Positions 43,168 through 52,008 of a stretch of 64,000 nt of DNA are shown here, one piece after another. A program made the translations under genes and the position numbers. The notes beneath the pieces were generated by a model that was given only the letters and a program-made list of their open reading frames with translations, did no database searches and was not told the DNA's origin. This stretch comes from Acidaminobacter sp964416305 (lineage in GTDB: Bacteria > Bacillota > Clostridia > Peptostreptococcales > Acidaminobacteraceae). The first letter of the stretch is position 1; every line of letters starts with the position of its first letter. The stretch is taken from the NCBI GenBank assembly GCA_964416305.1, contig CAYQDM010000002.1, positions 62,001 through 126,000 of the forward strand. Direction: 5' to 3'.

Positions 43168-43578
43168 GTGAAAAACGCAACCACCATGCTGATGGAGAAT
43201 GGCATAAAGCCGTCTTATCAGCGCATCCGAATTCTCGAGTATTTAATGTCTCACCGCACACATCCAACGGTCGCTGAAGTATATAATGGTTTAATTGACG
43301 AAATACCCACGCTCTCAAAAACCACCGTTTATAATACTTTGAAGCTACTGATTGAACACCAGATCGTGAGCGAGATTCTCATTGAAGAAAAAGAAGTGCT
43401 CTATGATGTCGCCGAAGAAGATCACGGTCATTTCAAATGTGTCTCCTGCGGCAACCTTATTGACTTCGATCTGAGAGGAGCGCCGCCAGCTGTTCCAGCG
43501 GGCTTTGTCGCTCAGTCTGTGCACGTTTACTATAAAGGCCTGTGCAATAAATGCAGCAGCAAACAACAAAAAGCATGA
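43168..43578 (+). CDS. Fur/PerR-family metal- or peroxide-responsive regulator
   Basis: 136 residues: a winged helix (IKPSYQRIRILEYLMSHRTH, TLSKTTVYNTLKLLIEH) and a dimerisation part with HGHFKCVSCGNLIDFDL and CNKC, giving the structural zinc CxxC pairs. The pattern is closest to PerR. GTG 43168 is preferred because CGGAGG lies just upstream; ATG 43132 has none. It is divergent from the GGDEF/HD gene. A weak TTATAAT half-box lies upstream, not enough to claim autoregulation. Confidence 0.9.
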   Translation: MKNATTMLMENGIKPSYQRIRILEYLMSHRTHPTVAEVYNGLIDEIPTLSKTTVYNTLKLLIEHQIVSEILIEEKEVLYDVAEEDHGHFKCVSCGNLIDFDLRGAPPAVPAGFVAQSVHVYYKGLCNKCSSKQQKA

Positions 43579-43585
43579 ACCCTTG

Positions 43586-43648
43586 GAAATTGGTACACCG
43601 GCGAGTCCATTCAGGACACATCCGGTTGCCAATTTCTTTTCATTTTTT
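43586..43648 (+). terminator. Intrinsic terminator after the Fur-family gene
   Basis: GAAATTGG (43586-43593) pairs with CCAATTTC (43629-43636), with an inner ACCGG/CCGGT pairing, followed by TTTTCATTTTTT on the plus strand. Confidence 0.75.
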
Positions 43649-43663
43649 GAGGCTCATGATCAG

Positions 43664-44281
43664 CTAAACGCCCTCAAGGAGCAGCGCACGCACCGGTGAC
43701 GCTTCTGCCCCCTCAATTCTGAGCGGCAGCGCGATCAGACGGTAGCTCCCGTATGAGACGGCCTTGAGCCGAAGTCCCACCAGCAAAGCGCATCCGCGCT
43801 CAAACAGCAATTCAATAATTTCCCTTTCATGACCTTTTTTCAGCGCCAGGGCATCTACGCCTACGCCTTTGACGCCAATTCGGGCGAGATATGTTGCGGC
43901 TTCCGGTGTGAGCTCTACCTCAATCCCATCACTTTCATCCAGACTGTTGCGGGTTTTGATCAGGATAAACTCACCGGGTTGAATCCCAAAAAGAGCAAGG
44001 TCTGTTTCTTTGATCTCGTCTCCGGCGGTAGAAAGATCCACCAGACGGCACGTTGTTAAGACACAGGTTGGACTCATGAGATCCACGCTGTCACCATCCG
44101 GTCTTGCGAGGATAGGCGCGATCAGGTGTGTCCCTGTTCTGAGGTCAATATCAAGCCGACTGCGAGGCAGCTCATGAGCGTCGAGTGCAGCCTGATGACT
44201 CAGACTGGGCTTTAAATTAAGGTCATGCTGCGGCAAGGACATTTCTTCGTGAATCCGCATTGAGATATCATAATACTTCAT
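43664..44281 (-). CDS. Cyclase-family hydrolase (kynurenine formamidase-like)
   Basis: 205 residues of the cyclase/KynB metal-dependent amidohydrolase fold. DLRTGTHLIAP is a variant of the HxGTHxDxP motif and lacks the first His. GVKGVGVDALAL matches the later family motif. Substrate unknown. It is downstream of a winged-helix regulator gene in a two-gene unit. GAGGGGGG precedes ATG 44281. It is the most divergent of three cyclase-family genes here. Confidence 0.82.
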   Translation of the reverse strand: MKYYDISMRIHEEMSLPQHDLNLKPSLSHQAALDAHELPRSRLDIDLRTGTHLIAPILARPDGDSVDLMSPTCVLTTCRLVDLSTAGDEIKETDLALFGIQPGEFILIKTRNSLDESDGIEVELTPEAATYLARIGVKGVGVDALALKKGHEREIIELLFERGCALLVGLRLKAVSYGSYRLIALPLRIEGAEASPVRALLLEGV

Positions 44282-44299
44282 GAGGACGCCCCCCTCTCC

Positions 44300-44881
44300 C
44301 TACTCCTCGCGGATCGCGCTGCACAGAAACTGATAAGTGCCGCATTCTCCTTCGGTGCAGGATCGTTCCATATACTTTTCTACGAGTTCCGTCATTTCGC
44401 CATAGAATTTCTCGTAGTCTTTTTGCTCCAGCTTCAATGCGTTGTGTATCAAAAAACCCGAACGGTTTTCAGAGGTGGTTGGCTGCTGTTTCTCCACCTT
44501 TTTTCGGATATTGTCGATAAAAGTGTCTCTATAAGCATTAAAAGTTGAAATATAAAGGTTTTCTGACTTAGAGTAAACCGAACTCCTCACTTTATCAGAG
44601 ATATTTGAATAATCTATAACGAAAGAATCCACAGAGGTCTTATAAAATTTTGCAATTATGCCATTGATCTCCTCCGTATGATCCAGTTCTAAAATGCCAA
44701 TGCTCAATAACTTTTGAACGTGATAATGCACTTTGGCGGGTGCGAGTGTCAGCGTATCCGCAATCTGCTTTGCAGTTGCGGGACGATTGAGATGATGGAA
44801 GGCTTTAAAGATTGTCATTCTAAGTGGATCTGACATTATTTTGATTTCTTCCGGGGATTTTAAAATGCGTTCAGTGCCCAT
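44300..44881 (-). CDS. ArsR-type winged-helix transcriptional regulator
   Basis: N-terminal winged helix (MSDPLRMTIFKAFHHLNRPA, TAKQIADTLTLAPAKVHYHV) with a C-terminal effector domain of about 100 residues ending in a Cys-containing segment (CTEGECGTYQFLC). ATG 44881 is preferred (AAAGGG 8 nt upstream) over GTG 44890. It is divergent from the copper operon and co-directional with the cyclase gene, which it may regulate. Confidence 0.85.
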   Translation of the reverse strand: MGTERILKSPEEIKIMSDPLRMTIFKAFHHLNRPATAKQIADTLTLAPAKVHYHVQKLLSIGILELDHTEEINGIIAKFYKTSVDSFVIDYSNISDKVRSSVYSKSENLYISTFNAYRDTFIDNIRKKVEKQQPTTSENRSGFLIHNALKLEQKDYEKFYGEMTELVEKYMERSCTEGECGTYQFLCSAIREE

Positions 44882-45055
44882 GACTTTCACCCTTTCTTAT
44901 AAAGCACAGCATGTTTTATTTTTTTGATCGTTTAAGACAATTCTAAACATTTTTAAGGGACTTGACAAGATGTACAGAAAAGTTTGACAATTTATTTCAC
45001 TTGTCACGATTTGTCCATATATGGTCTCAATTGTACACAAATGTCCACAAATGTC

Positions 45056-45084
45056 TTGACAAAGTCTTTGATAAGGATTATCAT
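45056..45084 (+). promoter_or_regulatory. Promoter with Fur-like box for the copper operon
   Basis: TTGACA (45056-45061) and TATCAT (45079-45084), 17 bp apart. The interval contains TGATAAG-G-ATTATCA (45069-45083), which matches the 7-1-7 Fur box TGATAAT-N-ATTATCA at all but one of 14 positions and covers the -10 box. Upstream, repeated ACAAATGTC words (45038-45055) and a second TTGACA (44962-44967) are further possible sites. Confidence 0.65.
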
Positions 45085-45127
45085 TAAACTGAAATCAAAA
45101 GATACTCCTATACTTGGAGGGATGAAC

Positions 45128-45631
45128 ATGGAAGAAAAATTATTTACTATCGAAGAGATTGCTGAACGGCTTGGCGTCCATTCCAAGACCATTCGCCGGT
45201 ATCTTTACAGCGGCAAGCTTGGCGGTCAAAAAGTAGGCAGCCAGTGGCGGATCAGCCAAACCTCGCTGGAAGCATTCCTGAAGTCCGGAGAGGCTAGCTG
45301 TCACCATAATGCGGCAACGCCTTCATCGGATGACTTTTGTGTGTATATGGATACTGACCTTGAGTCTTTTTCAACAGATCGAAAGCTTAGGATCTGCTCA
45401 ATCATCGATTATGATGTGGAGTCGGCTAAGGATATCACACCGCTCTCCATCGCGCTGATGCAGGCAATCGAAACTGTTGAAAACTGCGAAGACTGTCGCT
45501 TCAATCACGTTTATGAGCCCCATGAGAAGCGCGTCAGATTTGTGCTTTGGGCTTCGCCAGCAGTCATGATCCACGCTATGGAAGCCATTCAGAAATTCGA
45601 TCAGAAGAAATCCAACCCATTAGAAGATTAA
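45128..45631 (+). CDS. Excisionase-type HTH regulator of the copper operon
   Basis: 167 residues. The N-terminus is a MerR/excisionase-like winged helix (LFTIEEIAERLGVHSKTIRR YLYSG). The C-terminal 110 residues were not recognised and carry scattered Cys/His (CHHN, CEDCRFNH) that could bind metal. ATG 45128 has GGAGG 7 nt upstream; ATG 45122 is too close to it. It is the first gene of the copA-copZ operon and ends 13 bases before copA, so a copper-responsive role is inferred. Confidence 0.8.
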   Translation: MEEKLFTIEEIAERLGVHSKTIRRYLYSGKLGGQKVGSQWRISQTSLEAFLKSGEASCHHNAATPSSDDFCVYMDTDLESFSTDRKLRICSIIDYDVESAKDITPLSIALMQAIETVENCEDCRFNHVYEPHEKRVRFVLWASPAVMIHAMEAIQKFDQKKSNPLED

Positions 45632-45644
45632 GAAGGTGACGATT

Positions 45645-48161
45645 ATGAACGAAGTAAATACAGAAACAACTACAACTGCTCTGAACACCAAGCCACCCAA
45701 GTCAACACCGTCCCAGGGAGAAAAACGACTCACCTTTGACGTGGACGGCATGACCTGTGCTTCTTGTTCTGCTGCCGTTGAAAAGGCCGCCAAAAAGGTT
45801 CCCGGTATAGACATGGCCTCTGTCAACTTAATGACAAATCAGCTGACCATCACCTATTCCGAAGCGCCTCCGGCCGACTCAGAGGTCATTAAGGCTATTG
45901 AAAAGGCTGGATATGACGCAAAACTTCACCGGGATGAGAAAAGCGTCATCATTCCAGTGGATGGCATGACCTGCGCCTCCTGCTCGGCGGCTGTTGAACG
46001 GTCAATCAAAAAACTGCCGGGCGCCCTTGAGGTCTCCGTCAATCTGGCGACCAATAAGGCTTCTGTGAAATATGACGGCAACCTCCTGCGCTTGAGCGAG
46101 ATCAAGAAAGCCATAGAAAAAGCCGGATACACACCAAAGGAAATCGAGAAACAATCGGCAGAAGCCATTCTTGATGATCAAAAGCAGGCACTCAATCGCC
46201 AGTGGTGGCGCTTCCTCATAGCCATAGGGTTCGCAGTGCCGCTTTTCTACCTGGCAATGGGACACATGCTGAACTGGCCAATGCCAATGTGGCTCCATCC
46301 CATGGATTATCCGCTTCGATTTGCCCTGATTCAGTTATTCTTGTTGATTCCAATCGTTGTAGCTGGATATAAGTTCTACACGGTCGGTTTCAGAACCCTC
46401 TTTTCCGGTCACCCCAACATGGATTCCCTGATTGCAGTGGGTACGACTGCAGCAATAGTCTACAGCGGTTATCACACCTGGCTGATCGCGAATGGCGACT
46501 TTGCAAATACAGAGCTGTACTATGAAACCGCCGGTGTCATTATTGCGCTGATCATGCTCGGAAAGACATTGGAACAGCGCTCCAAAGGCCGCACCTCTGA
46601 AGCTATTCAGAAGCTCATGGGGCTCCAGCCAAAGGAAGCGACCGTATTATTCCCGGATGGTCCAATCTCCATGCCAATTGACGAAGTGTCCGTAGGCGAC
46701 CTGGTATTGGTGAAGCCCGGCGAAAAAATTCCTGTGGATGGTGTGATCACCGAGGGCGTCAGCGCCATTGATGAGTCCATGCTCACCGGTGAAAGCCTGC
46801 CCGTGGAGAAAAAGGAAGGCGACCGCGTCATAGGTGCCAGCGTCAACAAAAACGGGGCACTGAAGATCCTGACCGAGCGTGTCGGCAAAGACACCACCTT
46901 ATCGAAAATTGTAGGTCTCGTGGAGCAGGCACAATCCACAAAAGCGCCTATCGCTAAACTGGCCGACGTCATCTCCGGATATTTCGTTCCGGTAGTCATT
47001 GTCATTTCAATACTGGCCGGACTTCTTTGGTATGTGGGAACAAGAGATGTCTCCTTCTCACTGCGCATATTCATTTCTATTCTTGTCATTGCCTGCCCAT
47101 GCGCATTAGGCCTTGCGACTCCAACTGCTATCATGGTCGGCACAGGTCGGGGCGCAGACAACGGCATATTGATCAAGAGCGGCGTTGCCCTGGAAACGGC
47201 TCATAAAGTCAGCGCTGTCATTCTCGATAAAACCGGTACTATCACAGAGGGCCGTCCTTCCGTGATCGACCTCCATCTGGTCAATGGCTGGACTGCAGCT
47301 AAACTCCTGACGCTTGCGGCATCTGTCGAATCCATGTCCGAACATCCTCTCGCTGAAGCGATCGTTAGAAAAGCTGCTGAAGAGGGATTGAGCTGGAACC
47401 ACGCTTCAGAGTTTAAATCTGTGACGGGAGGCGGCGTCAGCGGCCGTATAGGAGATGACGGCATCTTGATTGGAAACAGGCGTCACCTGGAAGGGATCTC
47501 ACTCTCCGAGGAAATCTTGAACGCTGCGGATCATTTTTCTGATCAGGGTGCTACACCGGTCTTTGCCGTGATCAATGGCGAAGTCGCGGGCATCATTGCC
47601 ATTGCGGATCCGGTCAAGGCAACAAGCAAAGCAGCCATCGCCAAACTTCACGCTTTGGGAATCAAAGTCGCTATGCTCACGGGAGATAATCAAAAGACGG
47701 CGAACGCCATTGCCGCTCAAGTCGGCCTTGACCGCGTTGTCGCAGAGGTTTTGCCTGAAGACAAAGCCGGAGAAGTCAAAAAGCTTCAGTCCGAAGGTCA
47801 TGTCGTCGCCATGGTGGGTGACGGGATCAATGATGCTCCTGCCCTTGCACAAGCGGATGTCGGGATCGCCATAGGCTCAGGTACAGATATTGCCATGGAA
47901 TCCGCAGACATTGTCCTTATGAAGGATGACCTTCAGGACGCCGTGACCGCAATTGCCCTATCTAAAATTACGATTCGCAACATCAAACAGAATCTGTTCT
48001 GGGCATTCGCCTACAACACTGCAGGGATTCCGGTCGCCGCCGGTCTTCTCTACCTTCTCGGCGGACCACTGTTGAACCCTATGATCGCTGCAGCCGCTAT
48101 GGCTTTTAGTTCCGTCTCCGTCGTTACCAACGCACTCCGACTTAAGTCCATAAAAATTTAA
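45645..48161 (+). CDS. copA: Copper-exporting P1B-type ATPase
   Basis: Pumps Cu(I) out of the cell. It has two N-terminal metal domains, each with GMTCASC (about residues 34 and 108), membrane spans, the actuator TGES (about 381), the copper-channel CPC in ACPCALGLATPTA (about 483), the phosphorylation site DKTGT (about 527), the SEHPLAEAI motif and GDGINDAP (about 725). 838 residues, full length. ATG 45645 is preferred with AAGGTG 6 nt upstream. Confidence 0.96.
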   Translation: MNEVNTETTTTALNTKPPKSTPSQGEKRLTFDVDGMTCASCSAAVEKAAKKVPGIDMASVNLMTNQLTITYSEAPPADSEVIKAIEKAGYDAKLHRDEKSVIIPVDGMTCASCSAAVERSIKKLPGALEVSVNLATNKASVKYDGNLLRLSEIKKAIEKAGYTPKEIEKQSAEAILDDQKQALNRQWWRFLIAIGFAVPLFYLAMGHMLNWPMPMWLHPMDYPLRFALIQLFLLIPIVVAGYKFYTVGFRTLFSGHPNMDSLIAVGTTAAIVYSGYHTWLIANGDFANTELYYETAGVIIALIMLGKTLEQRSKGRTSEAIQKLMGLQPKEATVLFPDGPISMPIDEVSVGDLVLVKPGEKIPVDGVITEGVSAIDESMLTGESLPVEKKEGDRVIGASVNKNGALKILTERVGKDTTLSKIVGLVEQAQSTKAPIAKLADVISGYFVPVVIVISILAGLLWYVGTRDVSFSLRIFISILVIACPCALGLATPTAIMVGTGRGADNGILIKSGVALETAHKVSAVILDKTGTITEGRPSVIDLHLVNGWTAAKLLTLAASVESMSEHPLAEAIVRKAAEEGLSWNHASEFKSVTGGGVSGRIGDDGILIGNRRHLEGISLSEEILNAADHFSDQGATPVFAVINGEVAGIIAIADPVKATSKAAIAKLHALGIKVAMLTGDNQKTANAIAAQVGLDRVVAEVLPEDKAGEVKKLQSEGHVVAMVGDGINDAPALAQADVGIAIGSGTDIAMESADIVLMKDDLQDAVTAIALSKITIRNIKQNLFWAFAYNTAGIPVAAGLLYLLGGPLLNPMIAAAAMAFSSVSVVTNALRLKSIKI

Positions 48162-48183
48162 ACCATATAAAGGAGAATGATTC

Positions 48184-48384
48184 ATGAAAACACTTAAAAT
48201 TACGGGTATGAGCTGCGGGCACTGCGAACGTCGCGTCAAAAACGCATTGGAAGAAATTGATGGCGTCACCGTCATCAGTGTCAGCGCTTCTGAAGATCGC
48301 GCTGAAGTCGACACTAATGTCGAGGATGCTGTTCTGATCGCAGCGGTTGAAGAAGCAGGATACACAGTGACTGAGATTGTATGA
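48184..48384 (+). CDS. copZ: Copper chaperone, HMA domain
   Basis: 66-residue ferredoxin-like metal chaperone with MSCGHCERRVKNAL. It carries Cu(I) to CopA in the cytoplasm. It follows copA by 22 bases, with AAAGGAG before its ATG, and is the last gene of the operon. Confidence 0.94.
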   Translation: MKTLKITGMSCGHCERRVKNALEEIDGVTVISVSASEDRAEVDTNVEDAVLIAAVEEAGYTVTEIV

Positions 48385-48394
48385 TTTTAGGTTC

Positions 48395-48440
48395 AAAAAG
48401 GACGGCGATGCTGAGAAATGCATCGCCGTCCTTTTTTTTT
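48395..48440 (+). terminator. Intrinsic terminator of the copper operon
   Basis: GGACGGCGATGC-TGAGAAAT-GCATCGCCGTCC followed by ten T on the plus strand. Confidence 0.95.
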
Positions 48441-48447
48441 GGAAGTT

Positions 48448-48531
48448 GGTGTCAGACACCTATTTCCGAAACCGAGTGTCTGACACCCAGTTTCAACGCT
48501 TCTTTTTTTGAAACCAGGTGTCAGACACCCA
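48448..48531. repeat. Three copies of motif C (GGTGTCAGACACC) after the copper operon
   Basis: Palindromic cores at 48448-48460, 48476-48488 (written GTGTCTGACACCC) and 48518-48531, linked by CCCAGTTTC-type words. The last one abuts the stop codon of the convergent cyclase gene. A related diverged form lies at 61609. Confidence 0.9.
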
Positions 48532-48534
48532 GTT

Positions 48535-49104
48535 TCACACCATAGCCATAACCCGGCATGGCAAACCACTCAACCCTTCAAATTTGACAGGGAACGTAAA
48601 CACATCACAGCGCACGTACTTTTGACCTTTCAGCACAGCTTCAAGATTACACAGATTCTCGACCACGAAGACACCATGATCTGCACAGTGCTGATCCATT
48701 GGTGTGTGCTCAGGAGCTCGCCGGATGCCTGCTGCATCAATCCCAATCATGGAAACGCCCCGGGCAATTAATGCCTCAATCAAGGCAACCGACAATTGCG
48801 GGTGATGCCCAAAATAAGCCTGACTGCCGTAGGCCAATGTCTCAACTCCGCCTGTTCGAAAGATGACAAAATCACCCTCCTCGATGAGAGACAATTCTTC
48901 AGCTTCCAGCTCGAGATCCTGACCCATCCCGGCCACCTCTGCCCTATTGAAAATTAATCCCGGCCGTTTGGCATTCTCAAGGGGGAAAACCAGATTCATA
49001 ACATCAAAATGGGTCCCAAGATGTCCAAAGGCAGTCATTTTTTCGTTGGTCATTGCCATTTCAGATCGCTCACGGGAGACCGAAACCGTTAAATCGATCC
49101 ACAT
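48535..49104 (-). CDS. Cyclase-family hydrolase
   Basis: 189 residues of the cyclase/KynB amidohydrolase family. GHLGTHFDVM is the metal motif and GVSMIGIDAAGI the later one. Substrate unknown. GAGGTG precedes ATG 49104. The stop codon adjoins the motif C cluster; the C-terminus LSGLPCRVMAMV looks natural, so the repeats probably arrived in the trailing DNA. Confidence 0.88.
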   Translation of the reverse strand: MWIDLTVSVSRERSEMAMTNEKMTAFGHLGTHFDVMNLVFPLENAKRPGLIFNRAEVAGMGQDLELEAEELSLIEEGDFVIFRTGGVETLAYGSQAYFGHHPQLSVALIEALIARGVSMIGIDAAGIRRAPEHTPMDQHCADHGVFVVENLCNLEAVLKGQKYVRCDVFTFPVKFEGLSGLPCRVMAMV

Positions 49105-49110
49105 GACGAA

Positions 49111-49791
49111 TCACCTCACCTCAGGGTTATCAGACTCACTGAGAGCCACAGCGACTTCAACTGCATCAGCAGCTTCAGCTGTTTCGAGATCTTCATCCTC
49201 TTCCAGCTCATCCATATCATCCGCTGTATTATAGGCATTCAGATCCTTGCCCTTTTCAAACTTAACTTTACCACTGGAAGCGGCCCGGATTTTCTTTTCT
49301 GCTTTCTTCACCTGAACCAGCAAATTAGGATTCGGATTTAAATTCTTAACCTCAGCGATCAGAGCTTTGGCTTTCTCGAAATCATATTTATCAGCGTAAA
49401 GAACCGCCAGCTGGAATTTGACAATGCTTAGGTCATCTGCGTGACGCACTTTATGGGTTAAGGAAGTCTCAAAGTCCCTAATAGCTTCGTCAGTTTTTCC
49501 TTCAGCGGCTTCGACATAACCCTTTGCCATGAAATGATAAGAACGGTAAGAGGGGCTCAGCCACTCCGGACGAATAGTTTCATTGACATGAAATTTCGCT
49601 TTTTGGAGATTGTTCTCCCGAATTGCCTTGATAGCCAAAGCGACAGAGCCTTGCCGGACAATGGCGACACCAATAAAAATTGAGCCAACAGCGAATAATG
49701 CCGCAAGGCCTTGATTGCCTGTAAAGTAAAAATATCCCGCAACTAAGGCATAGGTCAAGGTCAGTGCCAGTTTCATCAGTCTTCCAGTCAT
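49111..49791 (-). CDS. Membrane-anchored TPR-like protein
   Basis: 226 residues. Two N-terminal spans (about 7-23 and 28-46) are followed by helical pairs resembling TPR repeats (SYHFMAKGYVEAAEGKTDEA, VKFQLAVLYADKYDFEKAKA) and an acidic tail. Function not recognised. It begins 6 bases after the stop of the next membrane protein gene, so the two form a pair. Confidence 0.75.
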   Translation of the reverse strand: MTGRLMKLALTLTYALVAGYFYFTGNQGLAALFAVGSIFIGVAIVRQGSVALAIKAIRENNLQKAKFHVNETIRPEWLSPSYRSYHFMAKGYVEAAEGKTDEAIRDFETSLTHKVRHADDLSIVKFQLAVLYADKYDFEKAKALIAEVKNLNPNPNLLVQVKKAEKKIRAASSGKVKFEKGKDLNAYNTADDMDELEEDEDLETAEAADAVEVAVALSESDNPEVR

Positions 49792-49797
49792 CTCACC

Positions 49798-50319
49798 TTA
49801 CCTGCCCTTCTCTTTGACATAGGCTCCGGAGACTTTTCGGACCATTTTGTCCATCTCTTTAAGTGTTGTTTCATCCAGGGGTCTGCAGGAGATCCCCACG
49901 CGCTTTGACTTATTTTCGACTTCAACGACAAAAGAAACTCTGGATGAAGTAATTTTAAAGTCCTTGACCGACTTCCAGGGATAATATCTGCCGCGTACCT
50001 TGCCAAACAAGTCGACGAAAGCCACACCGGTCTCCGTGATCAAGAGATCATCTGTCTGCAGATAAATCATCATGAACATCAGGGAGATCCAGAAGGCAAT
50101 TTCAACGCCTTTTTGAGAGGTCATTCCCTCGGTCCCAAAGACTATGGAGGCAAGGCTCCCCGCTACAAACATAAGAAAGATTGCCAGCAATCCGGTTTTA
50201 AAACGGCTTTTAAGATGATAGCGGACTTTTCCGGTGTTTTTGTTGCCCGGGTTAACCAGCATGTAGCCCAAAAATAGGGTCCCGATCAGTGTACCGACTG
50301 AGAAAATGATTGTGTTCAA
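49798..50319 (-). CDS. Membrane protein with PH-like domain, unknown function
   Basis: 173 residues with spans at about residues 2-20 and 45-62 and a possible third at 75-90. A C-terminal beta-rich part (LLITETGVAFVDLFGKVRGR YYPW) resembles bacterial PH-like or YcxB-type domains. TTG 50319 has AGGAGG 9 nt upstream; the longer frame from ATG 50388 runs through a motif B copy and is rejected. Function unknown. Confidence 0.72.
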   Translation of the reverse strand: MNTIIFSVGTLIGTLFLGYMLVNPGNKNTGKVRYHLKSRFKTGLLAIFLMFVAGSLASIVFGTEGMTSQKGVEIAFWISLMFMMIYLQTDDLLITETGVAFVDLFGKVRGRYYPWKSVKDFKITSSRVSFVVEVENKSKRVGISCRPLDETTLKEMDKMVRKVSGAYVKEKGR

Positions 50320-50365
50320 TGGACGAAACCTCCTGAAATGAAATTGGGTCGCGGTGTGGGATGAG

Positions 50366-50384
50366 GCGACCATCGGCAAAAAAA
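50366..50384. repeat. Motif B copy (reverse orientation) in an 80-base gap
   Basis: GCGACCATCGGCAAAAAAA, the reverse complement of TTTTTTTGCCGATGGTCGC, upstream of the PH-like gene. It shares the T run and core of the copy at 27623. Confidence 0.5.
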
Positions 50385-50400
50385 ACATAAAATTTTAGAT

Positions 50401-51762
50401 TTAATGGAGCTCGTGAATGACGTTGTTCAGCCACTTCTGGCTCAGGTAACGCCTGTAGGTCAGTACGGACTTGACAATCTCTTCGGACATCAGCATGGCA
50501 ACGGTGATAACGACACCCGCCTGAAGCCACACGGCACCTGCAAACGCCAGCGGCACACCGAACAGCCAAACCGCAGCCACTTCGACGTAGAGGGCGTACT
50601 TGGTGTCGCCGCCGCCCCTCAAAACCCCGACAATCATCATGAGATTGAAGGTTTTAAAGAAGGTGAAAGCAGCATAGAGATACATGAGATAGGTGGTAGT
50701 CTGCGTCAAGGCCGGTTCCAGACCAAACAGCTTCAGGATGCTCCCGGCGGTCAGGACCATAAACAGCGCAATCAGGAGCGACCCGGTCTGAGACAGCTTG
50801 AGGAAGTGGCTGGCGTATTGACGGGCCAGAGTTTCCTCACCCGCGCCAATACGGTTTCCAATCATAACCTGACACGCAGCAGCCATGCCCATGAAAATGA
50901 CTTCATAAAAGCGAAACAGTGAGTTAGCCACCTGATAACCGGCAATGGCTTCAGCCCCGATCCGGGCGACGGCCACGTTATAGAGCACGGTGCCTATAGC
51001 CCAAAGTGTTTCGTTGGCGACCACAGGTGAGGCCTTGTCTAGTATTTTCAGCATGTAGGCCTTGCTGAAAGCCATAAGCTCTCTGGGTCTTGCAGCCAGG
51101 ACATGATCCGTCTTATAGATGACTGTCAGGATGACGACAAATTCAATCAACCGGGCGATCAGCGTTGCAATGGCAGCGCCTTTGACACCGAGCTCCGGCA
51201 TGCCGAGTTTTCCGAAAATCAAACCATAGTTCAGGACGGTGTTGACGACAAGGGAGATGGCGCTGACCACCGTAGGCATTTTTGCCTGCTCGATGCTTCT
51301 GGCTGCAACCGCAAAGCTGAAGGAAACCGCAGTAAAAATGTAACTCCAGCCGACGATTCTCAAATAGTCGCTGCCCAGGCGAATGATTTCCGGATTGTCA
51401 TCACTCAGAAAACCCATGATTTGTGTTGGCGTCACAACTGCCGCCAGCATGAACAGACCCGTGACCGCAATGCCAAAAGCCAGAGCCACACCCATGGTGC
51501 GCTTGATATTAGCCACGTCACGTTTGCCCCAAAACTGGGCTATGAAGACCGACGCACCGCTGTTGATGCCAAAGATCAGCAGGATCATCACAAAGAATAC
51601 CTGGTTTGCCAAACCTACGGCTGCGATAGCTTCCTTGCCCACCTGACCAATCATCACGGTATCCACCATGTTGAGAGAGGTTTGGATCAGATTCTGAATC
51701 ATGACAGGAATGCCAATTCGCATCATTGTTTTTAAAAATTCGCGGTCCTTTAACCAGTCCAT
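50401..51762 (-). CDS. MATE-family multidrug/Na+ exporter
   Basis: 453 residues with 12 predicted spans in two MatE repeats (GIPVMIQNLIQTSLNMVDTV; ASPVVANETLWAIGTVLYNV). It exports cationic compounds with a Na+ or H+ gradient. ATG 51762 has GGAGGG just upstream. Monocistronic by spacing. Confidence 0.93.
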   Translation of the reverse strand: MDWLKDREFLKTMMRIGIPVMIQNLIQTSLNMVDTVMIGQVGKEAIAAVGLANQVFFVMILLIFGINSGASVFIAQFWGKRDVANIKRTMGVALAFGIAVTGLFMLAAVVTPTQIMGFLSDDNPEIIRLGSDYLRIVGWSYIFTAVSFSFAVAARSIEQAKMPTVVSAISLVVNTVLNYGLIFGKLGMPELGVKGAAIATLIARLIEFVVILTVIYKTDHVLAARPRELMAFSKAYMLKILDKASPVVANETLWAIGTVLYNVAVARIGAEAIAGYQVANSLFRFYEVIFMGMAAACQVMIGNRIGAGEETLARQYASHFLKLSQTGSLLIALFMVLTAGSILKLFGLEPALTQTTTYLMYLYAAFTFFKTFNLMMIVGVLRGGGDTKYALYVEVAAVWLFGVPLAFAGAVWLQAGVVITVAMLMSEEIVKSVLTYRRYLSQKWLNNVIHELH

Positions 51763-51900
51763 GTTGCCCTCCGAAATCACGTCATCTTTTTTATTATAAC
51801 CGATTCGCTGCAACTTAAGAACGCCTGTATAAATTAATTTTCGCATGGCCGGATTCGGAAACTGACATCAAATGAAAACTCGTTTATAAGCGCTACAAAC

Positions 51901-51969
51901 AAAAAGGGATGAAATTGACATCTCCCCGAAAGTCTAAAACCAAACTTTCAAGCATGCCAACTTCATCCC
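51901..51969 (-). terminator. Intrinsic terminator of the catabolic operon
   Basis: GGGATGAAGTTG (51969-51958) pairs with CAATTTCATCCC (51917-51906) on the minus strand with an inner GAAAGT/ACTTTC stem, then TTTTT. It closes the operon ending in the CoA transferase gene. Confidence 0.85.
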
Positions 51970-52008
51970 ATTTACGCAGTTCTGCCCCCCAGCTGACCGC
52001 GCCTGTTC

